Below are positions 18,618 to 27,604 of a stretch of 64,000 bases of DNA, piece after piece; position 1 is the stretch's first letter; every line of letters starts with the position of its first letter. A program made the translations under genes and the position numbers. A model generated the notes under the pieces. It ran no database searches. It was not told the origin of the DNA and worked only from the letters and a program-made list of their open reading frames with translations. This stretch comes from Sinorhizobium fredii USDA 257. Its GTDB lineage: Bacteria; Pseudomonadota; Alphaproteobacteria; Rhizobiales; Rhizobiaceae. The stretch covers positions 6,121,001-6,185,000 of the forward strand of contig NC_018000.1 of NCBI RefSeq assembly GCF_000265205.3. The letters are read 5' to 3'.

Positions 18618-21600
18618 TCACTTTGTCGCGAGCTCTTCAAGGCTCGCGTCCAGCATCGTGTCGGGAAGCACCCGGACCGCCGGACCTTCCGTGAAGATCA
18701 GCGCAGAGCGAAATTGCTTGCCAGGATAAAGCGGCTTCAACAGTTCGCGATAAATGGCGAGCTGCCGTCGGTAAACGGTCGGAACCTCGTCGGCCGAGGC
18801 CGGCACGTCGCGGTTGGTCTTGTAATCGGCAATCGTCACCGTGTCGCCGGCAATCGCCAGGCGGTCGAGCCGGCCTGACACGGCGAACGCATGACTGCCG
18901 AGCGTGAGCGTTCCCATGACGGACACCTCGGCGCGGCTGTCCTCGCCAAAAAGCGACTGCAGGTCCGGATGATCGAGCACGTCCATCACGGCACCGGCGA
19001 GCGCCTGCCGCTCTGCCTCCGGCCAGCGCGGTACGGCGCGGCTCAGATAGCGTTCCGCCGCGTCGCGCCGCTCCGGACCGTCGAGCATCGGGAGCACCTG
19101 CAGCAGCCGATGCAGGATCGCGCCGCGCAGCATCGAGGCTTTGGGCGCAGTAGGCCCTGCAAAGAGAGCCGAGCCGACGATCGACTCCTGATCCGAATCG
19201 TCGATGGCCACGCTCGTTCCGGAAGGGGCGAGCGGCCGCGGCAGTCGGCGCTGCGGCGGCAAGGGCGTGAACAGCGCCGGCGGCAGGCCGGAGGCCATTG
19301 AATCAGGCTCACTGCCCGTGTTGCCGCTTGTCGGGATGATGACCGGCACATGCGCTTCGCGCCAGACATGGCCTGTCCATTCCTCGCCTCCGGCGCGGAA
19401 GGCCATCGGCGTCGCTCTGCCTTTTGGGTCGTGCGACAGCGTCCCCTGAGCCATCGCATGCCAGGTGTCGAGGTTCTGCCGCTGGCCACGATAACCGCAG
19501 ACGATCAGCCGATCCGCGGCGCGCGTCATGCCGACATAGAGCAGGCGGCGATATTCTTCTTCCGCCAGTCGCTTCAGTCGATCGTTGTCGGCGGCGATCA
19601 GCGAATTCGGCGTCGAGCCGGGCGCCCGCCAGACGGGGACGCTGACGAGCGAGCCGTCGGTCTGTTGCTTCTCCAGAAAGCGCAGGTCCGATACCTGCTG
19701 GCTGACGAAGGCGGTGCCGCCGCCGTCGACAAGGAAGACGACCGGCGCCTCGAGGCCCTTGGCGGCATGCACGGTCATGACGCGGACCTCGTCGCGCTCC
19801 TTGTCCTGCTCGCGCTTCACCGTCGGCGCTTCGATCTCGAGCGTCGAGATGAAGGCCTGCAGGCCGGGGAGCCCACTCCGCTCGTGGTCGAGCGCGAAGG
19901 TGAGGAATTCGTCGAGGATGTCGCTGACCTCGCTGCCAAGCCGCGCCAGGAAGGCGCGCCGGCCGCCATGGGTCCCAAGCACCCGGGCGTAGAAGTCATG
20001 CGGCAGCAGGTTGCGGGCAAGCTCGTCGTAACCGGCAAGGGTGCGCACGACCCCATGATAGCGGCTCGATTCGTCCGTACCGAGCTGTTGCAGCCGCTGC
20101 CAGAGGCTTTCGCCCTCCGCTCGGCGTCCCGCCAGTTCGAAGACATTCTCCTCGCCGAGATTGACGAGCGGGCTCTTCAACAGCGCCGCGAGTGACAGGT
20201 CGTCCTCCGGCAGAAGTACGAAGCGGCCGAGTGCCATCAGGTCCTGGATGGCGATGTGGTTGGTCAGCACCAGCCGGTCGGCACCGGCAACCGGAATATT
20301 GCCGCGGCGCTTCAGCGCGCGTGTCAGGGCGTTGACGAAGGCATCGCGCTTGCGCACCAGCACGATGACGTCGCCCGGCCGCATCGGCCGCCGGACGCCC
20401 TTTTCGATCACGGTCTCCCTGCCGATCCAGTCTTCGAGCACGGCCGCGATCCGCCGGGCGAGAATGTTCACCGGCGCGCGCTCGGGCGTCGCATCGAACG
20501 GCGCCGTCCAGTCGTCTTCGGAGGTGGCTGGCTCAGGGGCGATGACGTCCCAGATGTCGACGGCTCCTGGGTGGCCAATCCGGTTGGAGGCATGCACGAC
20601 CGCCTCGCTCCGGGCGCTGAGCCCCTTGGCATTGCCCGGATTGGCAAAGACCGTATCGACGGCGGAAAGCACGTCGACAGTCGAGCGGAAGGAGAGCTGC
20701 AGGCGGATGGGGCTGAAATATTTGTTGCCGGCGCGCACCCTGCGCTCGGTCAGGATGCTTTCGCGCGAAAAGCGCTCCGGACGTGCGCCCTGGAAGGAAT
20801 AGATCGACTGTTTCTCGTCGCCGACCGCAAAGATCGTCCGGTCGTCCGCGCGCGCTGTTTCGCCGGCAAAGAAATCGGCGGCAAGCGCCTGGATGATCGT
20901 CCATTGCGCGGGGCTCGTATCCTGTGCCTCGTCGACGAGAATATGGTCGATACCCTGGTCGAGCTTGTAATGCACCCAGGCGCCGACGTCGCTGCGGGCA
21001 AGCAGCGCCGCCGTGCGGTTGATCAGGTCCTCGAAATCGAGCTGGCTGCGCCTCTTCTTGAGGTCCTCGTAGTCCCGATTGAGCCTTTCCGCGAGGATCA
21101 GCGCCGCGCGCGTGGCCTCATACATCCGCACGATGCTGAGGCGATCGGCACAGGAGACGATGTGCTGGCGTGCTTCCTCGATCAGCGGTATTAGCTGCGG
21201 CGCCTGCACCAGCATCGCCTTGTTGAAAAACGCAGAGTCCGCCTTCGGCTTGCCGCCGCCGTTGAAGAACACGCGCAGAAGTCCGGCGAAGCGCTCCTCC
21301 GCATTCCCGGCCGCGCGGACGACCGCCAGCCCCTTTGCAATCTCGCCGGGCTTTATACCACCGAGGCTGAGCGCAAGCTCGATATATTGCTCGAGGGCAG
21401 TGCCGTTGAGGCCGGCAAGCGGCCAGGCGCCGGCCATCACGCTCGCGGCCGATTCTCCCGGAGCGAGACCGAGCGCCGCACGCAATTGCCTCTCCCGCCC
21501 GCCGCGTTCGGTGGCGCGGTCGAGAAAGGCCTGGATGGGCGCGCGGTTCGCCACGATCGCCTGCAGCAGTTTTTCGAGACCCGTGTCGTCGGCAAGGTCG

Positions 21601-22187
21601 AGAACCGCCGCAAAGGCATCGGCAAGCTCCGTCTCGTGCTCAGCGGCGGTGGCCGTCAGCAAAGCGCGTCGCGCGTCGGCGAGCAGCACCGCCGCGGCCC
21701 GGTCGTCGAGGACCGAAAAATGGCCTGCCACATTGGCCTCGAGCGGAAACTGGTGAAGCAGGGCCTCGCAGAAGGCGTGAATCGTCTGGATCTTCAGACC
21801 GCCGGGGGTTTCGAGCGCCTTTGCAAAGAGCCGCCGCGCCTCCTGGATCTTGGCGACCGAAGGGCGTGCGCCTTCGATCGTCTCGATGCGCTTTTCCAAA
21901 GCGGCGTCATCGATCGTTGCCCATTCGGCGAGACGCTCGAAGATGCGGTTCGACATCTCGGAGGCCGCCGCCTTCGTATAGGTCAGGCAGAGAATCGCGG
22001 AAGGCCGGCAGCCGGCGAGCAGCAGCCGGATGACTCGCTGCGTCAGCACATGCGTCTTGCCCGAGCCAGCATTGGCCGAGACCCAGGCCGAGCGGGTGGG
22101 ATCCGAGGCAAGCGATTGCCGCTCCGTCGTCCAGTCGAGCCACGCCTTGGGCGTCCTCTCCTCCGGGCCGAAGGCGTCATTCCTCAT
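18618..22187 (-). CDS. addA: Double-strand break repair helicase AddA
   Basis: A 1189-residue UvrD-type helicase-nuclease, partner of AddB in RecBCD-like end resection. Visible motifs are Walker A (SANAGSGKTHVLTQR), motif Ia (CLTYTKAAASEM), Walker B (LVDEAQDTSPAQW), motif III (GDEKQSIYSFQGA), motif V (VMTVHAAKGLEAPVVF) and motif VI (LLYVGMTRAADRL). The C-terminal nuclease has the TIADYKTNRDVP signature. The start at 22187 (MRNDAFGPEERTP) overlaps the end of addB by 11 bases, so translation is probably coupled. Confidence 0.96.
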   Translation of the reverse strand: MRNDAFGPEERTPKAWLDWTTERQSLASDPTRSAWVSANAGSGKTHVLTQRVIRLLLAGCRPSAILCLTYTKAAASEMSNRIFERLAEWATIDDAALEKRIETIEGARPSVAKIQEARRLFAKALETPGGLKIQTIHAFCEALLHQFPLEANVAGHFSVLDDRAAAVLLADARRALLTATAAEHETELADAFAAVLDLADDTGLEKLLQAIVANRAPIQAFLDRATERGGRERQLRAALGLAPGESAASVMAGAWPLAGLNGTALEQYIELALSLGGIKPGEIAKGLAVVRAAGNAEERFAGLLRVFFNGGGKPKADSAFFNKAMLVQAPQLIPLIEEARQHIVSCADRLSIVRMYEATRAALILAERLNRDYEDLKKRRSQLDFEDLINRTAALLARSDVGAWVHYKLDQGIDHILVDEAQDTSPAQWTIIQALAADFFAGETARADDRTIFAVGDEKQSIYSFQGARPERFSRESILTERRVRAGNKYFSPIRLQLSFRSTVDVLSAVDTVFANPGNAKGLSARSEAVVHASNRIGHPGAVDIWDVIAPEPATSEDDWTAPFDATPERAPVNILARRIAAVLEDWIGRETVIEKGVRRPMRPGDVIVLVRKRDAFVNALTRALKRRGNIPVAGADRLVLTNHIAIQDLMALGRFVLLPEDDLSLAALLKSPLVNLGEENVFELAGRRAEGESLWQRLQQLGTDESSRYHGVVRTLAGYDELARNLLPHDFYARVLGTHGGRRAFLARLGSEVSDILDEFLTFALDHERSGLPGLQAFISTLEIEAPTVKREQDKERDEVRVMTVHAAKGLEAPVVFLVDGGGTAFVSQQVSDLRFLEKQQTDGSLVSVPVWRAPGSTPNSLIAADNDRLKRLAEEEYRRLLYVGMTRAADRLIVCGYRGQRQNLDTWHAMAQGTLSHDPKGRATPMAFRAGGEEWTGHVWREAHVPVIIPTSGNTGSEPDSMASGLPPALFTPLPPQRRLPRPLAPSGTSVAIDDSDQESIVGSALFAGPTAPKASMLRGAILHRLLQVLPMLDGPERRDAAERYLSRAVPRWPEAERQALAGAVMDVLDHPDLQSLFGEDSRAEVSVMGTLTLGSHAFAVSGRLDRLAIAGDTVTIADYKTNRDVPASADEVPTVYRRQLAIYRELLKPLYPGKQFRSALIFTEGPAVRVLPDTMLDASLEELATK

Positions 22188-25100
22188 CGTCGTCCTCCCC
22201 TTCGGCGGTCGCCCATTCGGCGACGCGTGCCAGGTGGTCGTACTCGCCGCCATAGTCCCGCTCCTTCTGGACGATTAGGCGCGAGGCGAAGCCATATCGA
22301 CCGCTGGTGAGCCCGGTAAGCAGCTTCTTCAGTTCGGCAAGCGAATCTTCCGCCAGTTGGTCGGCAGATTTGGTCTCCTTCGACTTGCTGTTCTCGTTGT
22401 TGACGGTGTCGACGACAAAGCGGCTGCCGGGCTTCAGGCGCACATAGCGCAGCGAATGCGGCCGGGCGGGTCCGATCGTGCCGAAAGCGCCGGCCTTGAG
22501 CGCCGCCGCTTCGAGCGCCAGTTGCGGGTCGAGCAGCGCCCGCGCTTCTCTGGCGGAGGGGCTGGAGCCGGTCTTGTAGTCGATGATATCGATGACGCCG
22601 CCCACGAGCCTGTCGAGGCGGTCGGCAATGCCGGTCAGCCTTATGTCGGCAATGCCGAGGTCCATTGCGGCAGGAACTTCGGTGAAAGACCAGACGATCT
22701 CATGACGGCGCTCCCGCTCCCAGGAAAGGAACGTCCTCGCCACCGCTTCGAAGCGTGGCCGCCAGATTGTGTCTATGTGAGCCGGGAGATTTTCCTCGTC
22801 GAAGGCCTCCCCGATCAGCCGCGCCATCGCCTCTTCACCGTCGCGGGAGGCGGGATCGAAGCCGCCTTTGACGAAGCGGTCGACGATCCGGTGGTAGAGC
22901 AGGCCGCGTTCGGCAGCACCCGGATCGCAGTTGAAGGGGTCGATCGGCTGCAGCCGCAAGATGCGCCGCGCGTAGATGGAATAGGGATCGCGGCGAAGTC
23001 GGGCCACCTCGCTGAACGAATATTTGCGCGGCTGCAGTTCGACCGGCGGCTTCGGCTGCGGCCTCTCGCTGAGCGGCTGGCGCTCGCCATCGTCGAGGAT
23101 ACGCATAAAGTGGAGATAACTGGCGCCATTCGCCTTGAGCTGCTCGGTCAATGTCTTGCCGCCGAGCGCCTGCAGGCGTTGCAGCCATCGCGAGGCGACC
23201 GTCGGAGCCGAGCCCTGGCGCATGGATCTGGAAAGGATCAAGCGGCGCGTTCCGCAGGCCATCTGCAAATCATGGGCAAGCTGGCCGATGCGTCGTTCGG
23301 GCGGTTCGAGGCCGATTCCGGACTTCATGGTCCGCGACAGAAACGGGTCGTTCGAGGTCTGCCCCGGCCAGGTGCCCTCGTTCATGCCGCCGAGCACGAT
23401 GAGGTCGACGCTTTGCAGACGCGATTCCAGCGCCCCGAAGATAAAGACGCGCGGGTGCCGCATCGACCGAGGCTTGACCGCTTCGCTGGCGGCAAGCGCC
23501 TCGACGATATCGCACCATTGCCGCCCGTCGGCCTCCATCTGCCCGTCGGTCTCGATGATCCCCTTAAGCAGCGTCGCCAATGCTTCGCCGGCTTCCGAAG
23601 CCCACAACCCGCCGAGGCTGCCGCGCTCGTCGAAGCTGACCGCTTCCAGTGCCCGACCGGTGCGCTCCGCCCATTCGGCCAGGGTCAGGACTGTCATGTG
23701 GCGGCCGCTTTCTGGGCCGCCGGAGATGGTGCTCGCCAGCGGCTCGACAGCCGCTGAAATTCGCCGGGCGAGGGCCCGTGCGAGTTCGACATCGTTCTGA
23801 CCAATTCCGGCGCGCCAGGGCCTCGGATGCCGCTCAGTCCGCTGCCTCGCGAGTGCCTTGTCGAGCACCACTTCGAGAGCGGAAATATCGGATAAGTCGG
23901 TGCCGCCGCGCAGCGCAAGAAGCTCCAGCACGTCGGCTGCATGCCGCGCGGCTTCCGCCGCCTGGCCGAAGCGGGCGAGCGGGTGCTTCAGAAGCGCTAC
24001 CAGGGCCACCGGGTCGTCCGGTCTGAGAGTCGCCTCGATCAACAGCCGCGTGAGCGCGCCTGCCGCGGTGGCCGAGAGCGGCACGCCAGCGGAATCATCG
24101 GCCTCGATGCCGAATCGGGCGAGCTCCGCGCCGACCCGTCGCGCCAAGCCGCGATCGGGTGTGATCAGCGCCGCCTGGCTCTCTTCGTCGCCTTCGAGCG
24201 CGAGCCTCAGCGCAATCGCGATCGCGGTCGCCTCCTCGCGCTCGTTCGCCGCCTCGATCAGCGCCACGTCGGCGAAGGCGGCAAAGAGCCTCTCCGCCGC
24301 AAAGCTCTCGCGGGCCTCGGTCCAACGATCGGTGGCTTGGGCCGGCAACAGTGCCCGCGAAAGAACCACGGCTCGATCGCCGAGGTCATCGTCGAGCGAC
24401 CCCAGCACCGGCACGTCGCGGCGTTCGATGCGCATGCGCTGCAGGAGGCGATGAAAACCATATTGCGGGTGCGTACGGCTTGCCGGGTCTCGTGCCGCCA
24501 AGGCGGCCCCGTTGCCGCCGATCAGCTCCCATTCCGCGTCGCTCATCTCCAGGTCGAGGCCGGGAAGCACGATGGTGCCGTTCGACAACGCCTTCACCGC
24601 GGCGATCAGGGCCGCGGTCGCAGGTATCGAGCCGGTCGAGCCGGCGATGATGATCGGCCCATCGACCTTGCTGGCGGCGATGCGCTGTGTTTCAGCCTTG
24701 AGCACGGCGTTGCGATGGCGCGCCGGCGAGGAATGTTTGAGCTCGTTAAGGCGGTCCGGCCAATAGGTCCGGGCAATCTTCAGGAAGGCGAGCGTCAATT
24801 GCCACCAGAGCGCATGCTCGCCGCCGTCGAGACCGTCGAGCGCATCCCAGTCGAGCTCCTCCGTCTCGATCGCGTCGATCAGCTCGGCGAGATTGCGCGC
24901 CAACCAGATGGCGTCGGCCGGGCTTGCTGGGGCGATCAGCGGGCTTTCGGCATGAATGTCGAGGACCACCTGCGGCAGTCGGTTGCGCCAGGCGAGAATG
25001 AGGCGGGCGAGCTCGATCAGCCGCGCCGTGCCGGAGAGCGGTGGGGCAAGATCGAGAATCGCCGGAACCTCGGCGTCGAAGAAGCCGCTGTCATCCTCCG

Positions 25101-25350
25101 TCTCGCCCAGCGCGCGGATCATCGGCAGGATCGCCGAGCGGCCGCCGAGCAGGTCGACGAATTCCGAGCGCAGGACGCGGGCCGAACGCCGGGTCGGAAC
25201 GAAGATCGTCACGCCGGCGAGCGCCAGCGGATCGGCCGGATCATATTGGAAGTCCGGCGTCAGCGCGCCGCCCAACAGTTTTTCCGCCAGCGTTTTCAGG
25301 AAGGGCAGGCCGGCTGGGATCGTGAAGACGTTGGAAGCGCGGCCGGGCAA
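22177..25350 (-). CDS. addB: Double-strand break repair protein AddB
   Basis: A 1057-residue AddB of the alphaproteobacterial type. It starts at TTG 25350, supported by a perfect GGAGG five bases upstream that overlaps the end of the preceding gene. Recognisable parts are FVPTRRSARVLRSEF near the N terminus, LGGMNEGTWPGQTSNDPFLSR in the middle, and the RecB-type nuclease motif IDIIDYKTGSSPS near the C terminus. It ends in an acidic tail (EGEDDDEE). With AddA it processes broken DNA ends for RecA loading. Confidence 0.95.
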   Translation of the reverse strand: MPGRASNVFTIPAGLPFLKTLAEKLLGGALTPDFQYDPADPLALAGVTIFVPTRRSARVLRSEFVDLLGGRSAILPMIRALGETEDDSGFFDAEVPAILDLAPPLSGTARLIELARLILAWRNRLPQVVLDIHAESPLIAPASPADAIWLARNLAELIDAIETEELDWDALDGLDGGEHALWWQLTLAFLKIARTYWPDRLNELKHSSPARHRNAVLKAETQRIAASKVDGPIIIAGSTGSIPATAALIAAVKALSNGTIVLPGLDLEMSDAEWELIGGNGAALAARDPASRTHPQYGFHRLLQRMRIERRDVPVLGSLDDDLGDRAVVLSRALLPAQATDRWTEARESFAAERLFAAFADVALIEAANEREEATAIAIALRLALEGDEESQAALITPDRGLARRVGAELARFGIEADDSAGVPLSATAAGALTRLLIEATLRPDDPVALVALLKHPLARFGQAAEAARHAADVLELLALRGGTDLSDISALEVVLDKALARQRTERHPRPWRAGIGQNDVELARALARRISAAVEPLASTISGGPESGRHMTVLTLAEWAERTGRALEAVSFDERGSLGGLWASEAGEALATLLKGIIETDGQMEADGRQWCDIVEALAASEAVKPRSMRHPRVFIFGALESRLQSVDLIVLGGMNEGTWPGQTSNDPFLSRTMKSGIGLEPPERRIGQLAHDLQMACGTRRLILSRSMRQGSAPTVASRWLQRLQALGGKTLTEQLKANGASYLHFMRILDDGERQPLSERPQPKPPVELQPRKYSFSEVARLRRDPYSIYARRILRLQPIDPFNCDPGAAERGLLYHRIVDRFVKGGFDPASRDGEEAMARLIGEAFDEENLPAHIDTIWRPRFEAVARTFLSWERERRHEIVWSFTEVPAAMDLGIADIRLTGIADRLDRLVGGVIDIIDYKTGSSPSAREARALLDPQLALEAAALKAGAFGTIGPARPHSLRYVRLKPGSRFVVDTVNNENSKSKETKSADQLAEDSLAELKKLLTGLTSGRYGFASRLIVQKERDYGGEYDHLARVAEWATAEGEDDDEE

Positions 25351-25351
25351 G

Positions 25352-26083
25352 CTAGCCTCCCGGCTCGAACCGCCGGACCACAGCTTCGGCCTCGTCGATC
25401 GCCTCCGGCGTGCCGACGGTCATCCATTGGCCTTGCAGCATCAGACCGAACAGCCTTTCCCTGGCGATCGCCCGATCGAAATAGACGTTGAGATTGAACG
25501 CGTCACTGGGCGCATCGGCGAAAAGCCGCGAGTCCATGGCGATCGCGCCGGCATAGACGACGGGATTTTCCATGTCTTCTTCATAGCGCGTCAGCCGCCC
25601 GCTTCTGGACAGCGAAAAATCCTTCTTGCCGTTGTGACCGGTCGTGTCCTCCAGGCGCACGCAGAGCAAAGCCATGTCCATGCGCTCGGGATCGAAGAAT
25701 TCGGCGAGCCTCCGCAGATTGCAGGGTTGCTCAGCCTCCTCGCCGACCCAGAAGAGATCAGCATTCATCACCAGGACCGGCCCGTTGTCGAGAAGCTTCA
25801 GTCCCTTGGCGAGTCCGCCGCCGGAATTCATCAGCGCATCCCGCTCGTCCGAAATCAGGATCCGCGGCGTTTCGCGCCGGCTGAGATGAGCTTCCATCTG
25901 GTCGGCGAAATGATGGACGTTCACCGCCGCCTTGGTCACGCCGGCAGCCGCGAGCAGGTCCAGGACATAATCGATCATCGGCTTGCCGGCGATCCGGACG
26001 AGCGGTTTCGGCAGAGTGTTGGTGATCGGCCGCAGGCGGATGCCCAGTCCGGCTGCGAGCACCATGGCATTGGTGATAGGCAT
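25352..26083 (-). CDS. murU: Sugar-phosphate nucleotidyltransferase, probable MurU (MurNAc-1-P uridylyltransferase)
   Basis: A 243-residue nucleotidyltransferase with the signature VLAAGLGIRLRPITNTLPKP and the metal-binding VMNADLFW. It follows the AmgK-containing fusion gene by nine bases and ends one base before the addB start, so it is mid-operon. In Pseudomonas and Caulobacter, AmgK and MurU form a peptidoglycan recycling route that makes UDP-MurNAc from free MurNAc while bypassing de novo synthesis. The pairing here makes MurU more likely than a mannose-1-phosphate guanylyltransferase, which is the usual automated name. Confidence 0.8.
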   Translation of the reverse strand: MPITNAMVLAAGLGIRLRPITNTLPKPLVRIAGKPMIDYVLDLLAAAGVTKAAVNVHHFADQMEAHLSRRETPRILISDERDALMNSGGGLAKGLKLLDNGPVLVMNADLFWVGEEAEQPCNLRRLAEFFDPERMDMALLCVRLEDTTGHNGKKDFSLSRSGRLTRYEEDMENPVVYAGAIAMDSRLFADAPSDAFNLNVYFDRAIARERLFGLMLQGQWMTVGTPEAIDEAEAVVRRFEPGG

Positions 26084-26092
26084 GATTTCCCG

Positions 26093-27604
26093 TCAGTTTG
26101 CTGATTCGCTAACCAGGATTCCAGCCTTAATGCACCATTCGCGCAAGGGTGTCAGCACTTCATGCGTCAATGCATGCTGCAGATAGGCGAAGGTTCGTGG
26201 CATGTGCTTCATATAGCCGGGCTTGCCGTCGCGCTGCATCAGCCGCACCCAGATGCCGGCCAGTTTGCAATTGCGTTGCGCCGCCATCAGGTGCCAGTCG
26301 CGCAGGAAGGCCGCCTCATCGAAGCCGCCCTGCGCCTTGCGCTCGGCCACATAGGCGCCCAGCAGCCGTTCCGCCAGCCTGCGATCGATTGTCACGCGCG
26401 CATCCTGCACGAGCGCGGCGACGTCGTAAGCCGTTGGCCCGATCATCGCATCCTGGAAGTCGATGATGCCGATCCGCTCGAGTCCAAGGCGATCGGGGCG
26501 CCAGAGGATGTTGGGCGAATGGAAGTCACGCAGCAGCAGGTTCTTTTCGCCTGAGCCGAGAATGTCGATCAATTCGTCCCAGATCGCGAAATAGTCGCTT
26601 CGCTCCGTGTCGGAGGCAGGCAGCCCTCGCTTCCATGGCAGGTACCAGTCGATCAAGAGGCTCGTCTCGATCTTGATTGCCGTGCGGTCGAAATCGGGAA
26701 TGTGATGAACGATGCCGTCGGCGATCGCGATGTCACGCTCGGCCGTCTCGGCATGAAGTCGGCCAAGCAGCCGTACGGCCTCGATATAGCGCTCCGCAAC
26801 GGGCCGGCCTTCGGCGTCGATGATTCCCTCCGAGCCCAGGTCCTCGATGAGCAGCAGCCCTTTGCCGAGATCGCGCGCATAGATCGCCGGCGCCGCAAAG
26901 CCGCGCTTGCGCAGGAGCTCGGAAATGGCGACGAAGGGGATGACGTCCTCGGCAAGATGGGCGAGCTGCTGGTAGTATTTGCCATCCTGGAGGATGGGGC
27001 CGGGCTTGTGCTTCGCCGCGTCCATGAGGATTTTCGCCGGCTCACCGTCGGCCGAATGGATGCGCTCATAAGCCCGCACCGAGGCGTCGCCGCTCAGGTG
27101 CCGGCGACGCGCGTCCGCATGACCGGCATCGGACAGAAAAGCGCGGATGGCGAGCGAGCGGGCAATCCGCTCGAGGGCCGCGTCGGGCCCCATAATGCGC
27201 ACACGACGCCCTTCGCTCTCATGTGTGAAGCTCAGTGTGATGCGTTGGGCGGGCAGCGCTTCCTCGGCCTTCTCCGGCCATTCGACGAGACAGATGCCTT
27301 CCGACAGGGCCTCGTCAAAACCGAGCTCGTCGAGCTCCGAAGCGTCGGCGAGGCGGTAAAGATCGAAATGCGCGACCGGGATCCGAAGATCGTAGGCCTG
27401 TACCAGGGTGAAGGTGGGGCTTGGCACCTCCAGCGAATCGTCGTCGGCCATCGCCCGCAGAAAAGCGCGCGCGATGGTCGATTTCCCCGCCCCGAGATCG
27501 CCCGAAAGCCCGACGCAGTCGCCCTTCTTCAAGGCCAGCGCCAGGTCTTCGCCCAGTTCGATCGTCGCGGCTTCATCCTTCAGCAGGCGTTCGAGAGACT
27601 TCAT
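26093..27604 (-). CDS. tsaE: Fusion of tRNA t6A ATPase TsaE and anomeric sugar kinase AmgK
   Basis: A 503-residue two-domain protein. Residues about 1-150 are TsaE, the ATPase of the threonylcarbamoyladenosine (t6A) tRNA modification complex (GLSGDLGAGKSTIARAFLRA, PSPTFTLVQAY, HFDLYRL). Residues about 170-500 form an aminoglycoside-phosphotransferase fold with LLLRDFHSPNILW (catalytic loop) and GIIDFQDAMIGPTAYDVAAL (metal site), matching the AmgK kinase for MurNAc and GlcNAc. The start directly abuts the divL stop. One protein therefore serves tRNA modification and wall recycling. The fusion is common in Rhizobiales; whether it is cleaved is unknown. Confidence 0.9.
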   Translation of the reverse strand: MKSLERLLKDEAATIELGEDLALALKKGDCVGLSGDLGAGKSTIARAFLRAMADDDSLEVPSPTFTLVQAYDLRIPVAHFDLYRLADASELDELGFDEALSEGICLVEWPEKAEEALPAQRITLSFTHESEGRRVRIMGPDAALERIARSLAIRAFLSDAGHADARRRHLSGDASVRAYERIHSADGEPAKILMDAAKHKPGPILQDGKYYQQLAHLAEDVIPFVAISELLRKRGFAAPAIYARDLGKGLLLIEDLGSEGIIDAEGRPVAERYIEAVRLLGRLHAETAERDIAIADGIVHHIPDFDRTAIKIETSLLIDWYLPWKRGLPASDTERSDYFAIWDELIDILGSGEKNLLLRDFHSPNILWRPDRLGLERIGIIDFQDAMIGPTAYDVAALVQDARVTIDRRLAERLLGAYVAERKAQGGFDEAAFLRDWHLMAAQRNCKLAGIWVRLMQRDGKPGYMKHMPRTFAYLQHALTHEVLTPLREWCIKAGILVSESAN

